The notes under the pieces: generated by a model
Seen by the model: only the letters and a program-made list of their open reading frames with translations
Databases searched by the model: none
Told to the model about the DNA's origin: nothing
Shown here: piece by piece, positions 58,368-64,000 of the stretch
Position numbering within the stretch: position 1 is the stretch's first letter
Layout of the letters: the number at the start of each line of letters is the position of its first letter
Translations under genes and position numbers: made by a program
Assembly: GCA_947503715.1 (NCBI GenBank)
Contig: CANNER010000003.1
Location: forward strand, 496,001-560,000
Reading direction: 5' to 3'
Length of the DNA stretch: 64,000 bases
DNA from: an uncultured Caulobacterales bacterium
Lineage (GTDB): Bacteria > Pseudomonadota > Alphaproteobacteria > Caulobacterales > Maricaulaceae

Positions 58368-60533
58368 CTAGCTCACCAATTTTGGGCGGAAGATTTGTGT
58401 CTTAGGAACATTCTCATCTTCTAAAGGGGCGGGCGCTGATTCGGCCAGCGCCGTCCCACGACCCGACAGGGATGGATTTTCCATAAAATATTCATGAGCA
58501 GAGAAACGCGGACGTTCTTCGCGCGCCGTAACGCGAATATATTTTCCTGTTGGCCGTAGTTCCCAACTATTGGTGTTGTCCAATAAATTGGCCATCATGA
58601 TCTGGTCTAAGACCTGATTATGGACAGTCGGGCTCTCCACAGGGACCAGTGTTTCAATCCGGCGGTCCAAATTGCGCGGCATCCAATCGGCGGAGGAAAT
58701 ATAGACGAGGGCTTGGTCAGATGGCATGGGGTGGCCATTCCCAAAACAGATGATACGGGAATGTTCGAGAAAGCGGCCGATAATCGACTTGACGCGAATA
58801 TTCTCACTCAGACCTTCTATACCCGGACGAAGACAACAAATACCACGCACAACAAGGTCAACTTTCACGCCAGCCTGCGAGGCTTCATAGAGCTTTTCAA
58901 TCATGATTGGATCAACGAGCGCATTCATCTTGGCCCAGATCGTGGCAGGCCGCCCGCTCTTTGCATGCGCAATTTCCTGATCAATTTTTTCTTCAAGAAC
59001 ACCGCGCAAACCCAAAGGCGCAATTGATAATTTTTGCAAATCTCTCGGCTCATTATAGCTCGTCACAAAATTGAAGAGTTTACCAACGTCTTCCCCAATG
59101 ATGGGATCCGCCGTAAACAGCGCTAAATCTGTATAAATGCGGGCATTCTGCGCGTGATAATTTCCTGTTCCCAGATGCGTATAGGTTTGTAACTTGTGAC
59201 CTGCCGCCGTTGTCTCCCGCCGTATAACGAGGCTGACTTTCGCATGCGTTTTAAAGCCCACAAAACCGTAAACGACCTGAACGCCCGCGCGTTCCAAATC
59301 GCGCGCCCAGCGCATATTGGACGCCTCGTCAAATCTCGCTTTCAGCTCGACCAATGCGGTTACATTTTTACCCGCCTCGGCAGCATCGATTAAGGCTGCA
59401 ACAATCGGACTGTTATCAGAGGTTCGGTAGAGCGTCTGCTTAATCGCAACAACGTTAGGGTCAGCGGCAGCTTGTTGAAGAAATTGGATGACAACATCAA
59501 ATTCTTCATAGGGATGATGAACAAGAATATCCTTGGCGGCAATCGCGGCCAAGCAATCGCCATCAAATTCCCGGATACGTTCAGGAAAGCGGGCTGTGAA
59601 CGGTTTAAATAAAAGGTCTTTTGATCCGCCTGAAATCAGAGATGAAACATCTCTCAAACCCAAAATCATGGCAGCATTGGAGACCATTTCTTCGTCGCAA
59701 TTAAAACTCTGTACCAGAAAATCTCGGAGTGTATGCTCCATTTCCTGATCAATCTCTAAGCGTATGACGCGTCCGCGACGTCTTTGTTTCAACAATGTTT
59801 CAAAATGCTGGACCAAATCTTCGGCACGTTCATCTACGGCGATCCCACTATCCCGGGTAATTCTAAAAGCCCCGGTCTCAGTGATATTGAAATCCGGAAA
59901 CAAGCTGGACGCAAAGTGCCGAAGCACATCCTCAATTGCGACATAACCACTGACCTTTCCCGATGTTTCAATCTTGATAAAACGCGGCACATTGAGCGGC
60001 ACGGGTAGGACGGCGAACAGCGGATCGCGATCCTCGGCCTCTAATCGCAGTGCAACCCCAAATCCAAGATTTGGTAAAAACGGGAAGGGGTGTGTCGGAT
60101 CAATCGAAAGCGGCGTAAGAAGGGGAAGAATTTCAGTCTCAAATATCTTTGATAGACTCTCAGATTGGACCTCCGATAAGTCACCCATTTTCAGGACCCT
60201 GATACGATCTTCAAACAATTCCTCACGCAAAGAACTCCAACACTCATTCTGACGCGCAACAATTTTTCCCGCGCGGCGATTAATTTTTCTCAACTGTTCG
60301 CTGGGTAACATGCCAGCTGCCCCGGGCTCCATCACACCGGCGCTTTCCTGACTGCGTAAACCCGCAACACGGACCATATAAAATTCATCGAGATTGGCTG
60401 CGGAAATTGAAAGAAAACGTACGCGCTCAAGTAAGGGCACGTCCGGGTTTTCGGCCTCCTCAAGAACCCGTGTGTTGAAAAACAACCAGCTCAACTCGCG
60501 GTTAAATAATCTGGAAGGATGAGATTTTTTCAC
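58368..60533 (-). CDS. ppk1: polyphosphate kinase 1
   Basis: Reversibly makes polyphosphate from ATP. The 721-aa enzyme has the full PPK1 layout: N-terminal domain starting with FNRELSWLFFNTRVLEEA, the head domain, and two C-terminal phospholipase-D-like domains. These contain THLGTGNYHAQNARIYTDLA near residue 435 with the phosphorylated His, and ICFGNGHPMPSDQALVYISSADWMPRNLDRRIE near 585 with the second catalytic His. The downstream exopolyphosphatase frame begins at the codon after its TAG, so the two polyphosphate enzymes are translationally linked. Its own start is a normal ATG (MKKSHPSRLFNRELSW). Confidence 0.95.
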   Translation of the reverse strand: MKKSHPSRLFNRELSWLFFNTRVLEEAENPDVPLLERVRFLSISAANLDEFYMVRVAGLRSQESAGVMEPGAAGMLPSEQLRKINRRAGKIVARQNECWSSLREELFEDRIRVLKMGDLSEVQSESLSKIFETEILPLLTPLSIDPTHPFPFLPNLGFGVALRLEAEDRDPLFAVLPVPLNVPRFIKIETSGKVSGYVAIEDVLRHFASSLFPDFNITETGAFRITRDSGIAVDERAEDLVQHFETLLKQRRRGRVIRLEIDQEMEHTLRDFLVQSFNCDEEMVSNAAMILGLRDVSSLISGGSKDLLFKPFTARFPERIREFDGDCLAAIAAKDILVHHPYEEFDVVIQFLQQAAADPNVVAIKQTLYRTSDNSPIVAALIDAAEAGKNVTALVELKARFDEASNMRWARDLERAGVQVVYGFVGFKTHAKVSLVIRRETTAAGHKLQTYTHLGTGNYHAQNARIYTDLALFTADPIIGEDVGKLFNFVTSYNEPRDLQKLSIAPLGLRGVLEEKIDQEIAHAKSGRPATIWAKMNALVDPIMIEKLYEASQAGVKVDLVVRGICCLRPGIEGLSENIRVKSIIGRFLEHSRIICFGNGHPMPSDQALVYISSADWMPRNLDRRIETLVPVESPTVHNQVLDQIMMANLLDNTNSWELRPTGKYIRVTAREERPRFSAHEYFMENPSLSGRGTALAESAPAPLEDENVPKTQIFRPKLVS

Positions 60534-60626
60534 GAATTTGTCCCTTTGGGGATGAGAAGCTCCAGCTAAACTATGTCAGGCGACACCCCACCCGCGCAAG
60601 GTATAAGACGAAGAAATCGTTAGGCT

Positions 60627-61094
60627 TCATGCCGCGCTGGCCTGCGCCTCATCAGACAAAATCGTGTAAAGGCTTTGCGCGTCGGGCGCAGCCCGCAGTC
60701 GGGTTCGTTTTTCTTCACGGCGCAATTGTCTGGAAATTCTGGCAAGCGCGCGTAAATGCGCGCCTGCCGCATCAGCAGGCGCGAGCAGAAAAGCCACCAA
60801 GTCAACGGGACGACCGTCAACACTGTCAAAATCCAGAGGATCAGATAAACGTGCAAAACCCGCCATAACGCTTTCAAGGCCATCGATTCGAGCATGCGGA
60901 AGTGCGACACCGTTCCCGACACCGGTTGACCCCAGACGTTCACGTTCAACGGCAGCAGCCACAATATCCCGACATGCGACGGAAAGGTCATTGGCCTCAA
61001 TGAGCCTTAAGGCCATGTCTTGGAACAGTTGTTTTTGTGAGCCCACTTGAAGGTCGACAACAACACTTTCCGGCAAAAAAAGATCTTCGCCCAT
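60627..61094 (-). CDS. ptsN: nitrogen-regulatory phosphotransferase protein IIA-Ntr
   Basis: The terminal phosphocarrier of the PTS-Ntr chain, 155 aa. The phospho-accepting His lies in NGVALPHARIDGLE near residue 66, preceded by the VERERLGSTGVG segment typical of EIIA-Ntr. DLVAFLLAPADAAGAHLRALARISR follows. It links nitrogen or carbon status to potassium transport and other regulators. It is downstream of the hpf gene on the same strand (159 bp apart), the usual rpoN-hpf-ptsN order, though rpoN is not in the window. A perfect ACTCACGTGAGT palindrome lies between the two genes. Confidence 0.94.
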   Translation of the reverse strand: MGEDLFLPESVVVDLQVGSQKQLFQDMALRLIEANDLSVACRDIVAAAVERERLGSTGVGNGVALPHARIDGLESVMAGFARLSDPLDFDSVDGRPVDLVAFLLAPADAAGAHLRALARISRQLRREEKRTRLRAAPDAQSLYTILSDEAQASAA

Positions 61095-61182
61095 GCGATT
61101 ACCTCTGACGATAGTTTTAAAGCCAAATTAGGATTTAATGGCCTGGATTTCGTCAAAATGGATGAAATCGCGTGGCGTTTAA

Positions 61183-61194
61183 ACTCACGTGAGT
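61183..61194. promoter_or_regulatory. 12-bp perfect palindrome upstream of ptsN
   Basis: ACTCACGTGAGT, with an E-box-like CACGTG centre, stands 89 bp before the ptsN start in the hpf-ptsN gap. It could be an operator or chance; I see no second copy in the window. Confidence 0.3.
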
Positions 61195-61253
61195 GGTAAA
61201 TCAAACCTAACTATCAGCTTCTTTGGGGCAAGTCTTGCTAAAGGCCCCGCTCC

Positions 61254-61829
61254 CTATTTTGGGTCAATCCAACCGATATGACCGTCTTGACGTTTGAAAA
61301 CGACATTCAAACCACCGTGACGTGCATTGTGAAAAACAACAACGCCGCTATCAGCAAGGCCTAATTCGAGAGCCGCCATTCCAGGGGTGAGTGTTCGAAT
61401 TTGCTTCACACTCTCGGCAATCACCATTGGTTCATCCGCGACGTCAGAGTCGGCACTTTCATCATCCGGGTCTGTTTCAGGCGCGATGGGGTTTTCTAGG
61501 ACGAACATCGCGGCCTCTTTGGCTTTCGCCTTTTGGCTATGATCTTTCAGCCTGCGTTTATATCGCCGCAGACGCTTTTCCATATGCTCTAGGGCTTCAT
61601 CAGAGGCAGGATAAGCCTCTTGCGCCTGCCCCTGAGCCTCCATTGTTGCACCTGATGGCAGATGAACAGAACATATTGTTCGGAAGCCCGACCCTTCGCG
61701 GGACACACTGACCTGCGCATCTCCATCGCGATGGATATATTTGTCCATCATCTCCTCTAAACGATCCGAAATTCTAGCTCTTAGTGCCTGACTTACATCG
61801 ATTCCTTTTGAGACGATTTGGATTTGCAT
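61254..61829 (-). CDS. hpf: ribosome hibernation promoting factor, long form
   Basis: A 191-aa long-type HPF that dimerises 70S ribosomes into 100S particles in stationary phase. The N-terminal S30AE domain (about 1-100) begins MQIQIVSKGIDVSQALRARI and includes VSREGSGFRTICSVHLPSG and the LRRYKRRLKDH helix. An acidic linker leads to the C-terminal dimerisation domain (about 135-190) with MAALELGLADSGVVVFHNA and NVVFKRQDGHIGWIDP. ATG 61829 has GGAAAGG about eight bases upstream. TTG 61835 two codons earlier is unlikely. Confidence 0.94.
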   Translation of the reverse strand: MQIQIVSKGIDVSQALRARISDRLEEMMDKYIHRDGDAQVSVSREGSGFRTICSVHLPSGATMEAQGQAQEAYPASDEALEHMEKRLRRYKRRLKDHSQKAKAKEAAMFVLENPIAPETDPDDESADSDVADEPMVIAESVKQIRTLTPGMAALELGLADSGVVVFHNARHGGLNVVFKRQDGHIGWIDPK

Positions 61830-61936
61830 GGGCAACCTTTCCTATTCTTTTTAGAGTTTAGGAGCCTCTCTTAGCAGAATTGCAGCATCGTGTGTAGAAT
61901 TTAAGCCTAAGACAGAGATTGAAACGTAATAGAGCC

Positions 61937-62761
61937 ATGGAACAGTCTATCCCTCAACTCTCAAAGCCCCTGGATATGATCCGACAAGGTCTTATTCTTT
62001 TAGCGGCACCCTTGATTTGGATTGCGTCATCCCTGGGTGTATTTCTGGACTTTGCACGTAGTCCAAGCGATTTTTCTGACCTCAGCGAGAACATTCTTGT
62101 GCCGCAGACATTTGCGTTCTCGATCTGGTTTCCAATTTTTGTGGGGGTCATGGCATTTGGCGTGTTACAAATGTTTAGGGCCAACAGAACGCGAGCCGTT
62201 TTTCGCGAAACCGGATGGTGGATCGCGGCGGGTCTTTGGGGTATCGTCGCATGGGGTTTGGCGACGTCTTTCCTACCTGACACAAGTGTTGAGCTTGCGG
62301 CCTCTCTTATTTTTATTCCCTCTATGATGGCCTTAGTCATTGCCATGGTGAAGATGACGCGTCGTAAAGACGCGCTCGACCAGATTGAAATCTGGTTGGC
62401 TCTCGTGCCCGTCAGCTTGATAGCAGGCTGGTGCTCAATTGCAGTTTTCGTGGGTCTAAACGGATTAATCTGGAAATGGGTAGAGCCCTTGGGCTGGAGT
62501 CAGATAGGAATCGCACTTACAATCCTGTCAGTGGCTTTGGGCTGGGCGATTGTGGTTTTACGAAGGGGGGCACAAAACCGCATTTACGCCTTCCCGATAA
62601 TTTGGGGGCTCGGCTTTCTTGCCCTCAAACATTTTACCATGGACGGCAGTATTGCGATTGGCCTGACCGCCATTACTGGAATCGTCGCAATTCTTATTGC
62701 TGCAGGTTTAAAGTCTGGCGTAAGCGTCCGGCAAATGCGGAAAACCTCTAAGCCGGTATAA
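61937..62761 (+). CDS. TspO/MBR-related tryptophan-rich membrane protein
   Basis: A 274-aa integral membrane protein of seven to eight helices. The segment PQTFAFSIWFPIFVGVMAFG near residue 55 matches the hallmark of the long TspO-related proteins (FAFSIW-x-x-I/P-x-x-G), and Trp/Gly-rich helices follow (GWWIAAGLWGIVAWGLA, WCSIAVFVGLNGLIWKWV). Unlike the 160-aa TspO porphyrin-binding proteins it has extra C-terminal helices. Its function is unknown. The start is taken at ATG 61937 rather than TTG 61919; neither has a strong ribosome site. It is convergent with the DUF805 genes. Confidence 0.68.
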   Translation: MEQSIPQLSKPLDMIRQGLILLAAPLIWIASSLGVFLDFARSPSDFSDLSENILVPQTFAFSIWFPIFVGVMAFGVLQMFRANRTRAVFRETGWWIAAGLWGIVAWGLATSFLPDTSVELAASLIFIPSMMALVIAMVKMTRRKDALDQIEIWLALVPVSLIAGWCSIAVFVGLNGLIWKWVEPLGWSQIGIALTILSVALGWAIVVLRRGAQNRIYAFPIIWGLGFLALKHFTMDGSIAIGLTAITGIVAILIAAGLKSGVSVRQMRKTSKPV

Positions 62762-62766
62762 TTCTA

Positions 62767-63255
62767 TCAGAAGATATCTGTCTCTTGACGCAGCGGATCA
62801 GGGCCATACCTGTTGCCTCCAACCGTACCGGGAATGCAAAACCAGACAAGATTCGCTAAACCTATAAATGATCCAACCAATGGCAAAAGACCTGCAAACC
62901 TAAAGGCGAGCACGAGCCATCCAGTTTGATTTAAGTCATGAAACCGTCGGATTTGCAGCATGATGTCCGGCAAGAAGTTTGAGACCGCGAAAATAATTAT
63001 AAAGAAAATCGCGGCCTTACCGCTCACGCCTAGACTTGCCAAAGCGGCTTCAACTTCTTCAGCCGAGTCCGTTTCACTGATCATCACGTCCAAAAAATTC
63101 ATCGCCCCATCTGCCATGAAAAAAACAATAGCCAAGACGGTATATATAATGATCTGATACAGAAAGACCCACCAATATGCAGACCGCTGACTACGTCCCT
63201 GCGGATTGAAGTAATTCGTATAATATCGCCTGACGGCCTCACCAAAATCGAGCAT
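62767..63255 (-). CDS. DUF805 membrane protein (second of a tandem pair)
   Basis: A 162-aa DUF805 inner-membrane protein with four helices. It opens with the family pattern F-G-E-A-V-R-x-Y-Y-T-N-Y-F-N-P-Q-G-R-S-Q-R-S-A-Y-W-W, and has QIRRFHDLNQTGWLVLAF near residue 105 and the terminal GNRYGPDP. An insertion of about 30 residues between helices 1 and 2 (MNFLDVMISETDSAEEVEAA) sets it apart from its neighbour. Its start codon overlaps the stop of the paralogue upstream (TAATG), so translation is coupled. The family has no established function. Confidence 0.9.
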   Translation of the reverse strand: MLDFGEAVRRYYTNYFNPQGRSQRSAYWWVFLYQIIIYTVLAIVFFMADGAMNFLDVMISETDSAEEVEAALASLGVSGKAAIFFIIIFAVSNFLPDIMLQIRRFHDLNQTGWLVLAFRFAGLLPLVGSFIGLANLVWFCIPGTVGGNRYGPDPLRQETDIF

Positions 63256-63695
63256 TATCCAAATAACTCCGGGTTAAATCCAAGGGGATCAGGGCCGTAC
63301 TGATTAGGACCATCCGTCCCGCGTAACGCGTACCAGATGAGTTGAGCAAATACGGTTACGATAAAAAATGCATTAATGAGAACAAAAACCAGCACAAGCC
63401 AACCTGTCTGGTCAAGATCATGAAACCGACGGACCGATATGGCCAAGGTTGGAATGAAGTTGAAGAGATTGAAAAGAAGGTAGGCGATTAGGAGCCCTAT
63501 AAACCCGGTTAAGACCGTGCCCTCCGGTTCATCGCCCGCGCCTGTCATGACAAACATCGCTATAAATGCGACAAGCATCCCAACATTAATAACGGCCCGC
63601 ATCAGAAACGGCCACCAATATTCAGACCTTGATGCACGACCTTCGAATCTGAAATAGCCCGTGTAGAATTTTGCGACCGCTTCACCAAAACCCAT
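63255..63695 (-). CDS. DUF805 membrane protein (first of a tandem pair)
   Basis: A 146-aa DUF805 protein: FGEAVAKFYTGYFRFEGRAS and RSEYWWPFLM at the start, four helices, SVRRFHDLDQTGWLVLVF near residue 92, and GPNQYGPDP at the end. It is a clear paralogue of the following gene, from local duplication, and the two overlap by 1 bp. It lies 17 bp downstream of the metG stop on the same strand, so read-through from metG is likely. Confidence 0.9.
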   Translation of the reverse strand: MGFGEAVAKFYTGYFRFEGRASRSEYWWPFLMRAVINVGMLVAFIAMFVMTGAGDEPEGTVLTGFIGLLIAYLLFNLFNFIPTLAISVRRFHDLDQTGWLVLVFVLINAFFIVTVFAQLIWYALRGTDGPNQYGPDPLGFNPELFG

Positions 63696-63712
63696 CTTGG
63701 CCCCTTCCCTTC

Positions 63713-64000
63713 TTACGTTGGCTGACCGCCGAAGTGCTCAGTCCATGTGTCGACATCGTCATCTTCGATCTTCGAAAAGAGAACATCAGGCGCAGAAATA
63801 TCATGCCCAATTGGCAAGGCGTTTAATAAATCTTGGACCTCACCAAATTTCCAACTTCGCTTATCAGAAGGAATATTGATTGCGGCCAATATTTTCTCCG
63901 CTGTATCCGGAATGATCGGTTGTGCCAAAATGCCGAAAAGCGCGACAAGATTCAGGCCGTAGCGCACGCCGATGGCGGCTTGGTCAATATCCGTCTTGTA
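63713..64000 (-). CDS. metG: methionine--tRNA ligase, C-terminal part (cut by window edge)
   Basis: The last 95 residues of a protein whose start lies beyond the right edge. YKTDIDQAAIGVRYGLNLVA, then LFGILAQPIIPDTAEKI and a closing WTEHFGGQPT, match the end of the anticodon-binding domain of MetRS (typical Y-K-T-D-x-x-R-A ... L-x-P-x-I-P-x-T-A-x-K-I). The frame is open to base 64000 with no start, so the short ATG-initiated frame inside it is not a separate gene. There is no C-terminal tRNA-binding (EMAP-like) domain, which suits the shorter alphaproteobacterial form. Confidence 0.9.
   Translation of the reverse strand, partial: YKTDIDQAAIGVRYGLNLVALFGILAQPIIPDTAEKILAAINIPSDKRSWKFGEVQDLLNALPIGHDISAPDVLFSKIEDDDVDTWTEHFGGQPT

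Noticed and set aside
1-64000. CRISPR arrays, insertion sequences, prophage or toxin-antitoxin genes
   Set aside because: I looked for regular spaced repeats, transposase or integrase motifs and phage structural genes and found none.

Overview
The window is chromosomal DNA of an alphaproteobacterium. The best guess is the Caulobacterales/Maricaulales group (Hyphomonadaceae or Robiginitomaculum-like). This rests on several alphaproteobacterial families seen together: a TIGR02301 protein beside a NUDIX hydrolase, an MJ0042 zinc-ribbon protein divergent from ftsEX, DUF1491, DUF2161, a CHCC zinc-finger protein, a PleC/DivJ-like kinase, and an IscU-like protein near yidD and thrS. No 16S or other decisive marker is present, so the genus is open. 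I see no prophage, insertion sequence, integrase or CRISPR array.

Layout. 0-9.7 kb: DNA-crosslink repair (SRAP), NUDIX, META lipoprotein, the division pair ftsE/ftsX with a YdcF protein, and a minus-strand run of EAL/GGDEF protein, methyltransferase, chorismate mutase and prephenate dehydrogenase. 9.8-14.6 kb: an envelope-glycan block (DPM1-like GT2, ArnT-like GT, rhamnosyltransferase-like GT2, O-antigen ligase). 14.6-21.4 kb: thrS, yidD, an unfamiliar coiled-coil/zinc-ribbon membrane protein and an IscU-like scaffold, then about 900 bp without a gene holding two pairs of inverted palindromic repeats and a stem-rich stretch that may be an RNA, then uvrB. 21.4-28.8 kb: SGNH acyltransferase, two tandem MscS channels, rhodanese and fasciclin proteins, an ABC-F ATPase and an A+T-rich ribA.

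29.0-37.4 kb is the main accessory region, a catabolic locus for unsaturated uronic acids. It holds a secreted beta-helix protein (candidate polysaccharide lyase), a hydratase-like enzyme, a LacI regulator, a DhuI-type isomerase in the RpiB fold, a KduD/DhuD dehydrogenase and a complete TRAP transporter. Three promoter regions in this block carry the same palindrome around ACCGGTGTCA, two of them with an identical 15-mer, which suggests one LacI-controlled regulon. KDG kinase and KDPG aldolase are not in the window. A tRNA with CAT anticodon and a divergent glpK/glpD pair with a GlpR-like operator follow.

40.6-64 kb is mostly core or conserved-hypothetical: sterol-desaturase-like hydroxylase, HxlR regulator, acyl-CoA carboxyltransferase, SIMPL lipoprotein, DUF2161, panD, an ABC ATPase followed by an HExxH lipoprotein and a Gfo/Idh oxidoreductase, MATE, DUF1491, an orphan BcsB-like protein with proline-centred pentapeptide repeats, a DivJ/PleC-like kinase, SufE, HNH protein, ppx/ppk1, ptsN, hpf, two DUF805 proteins and the 3' end of metG. 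Two genes (ppx and the DUF2161 gene) have no ATG/GTG/TTG where homology says they should begin.
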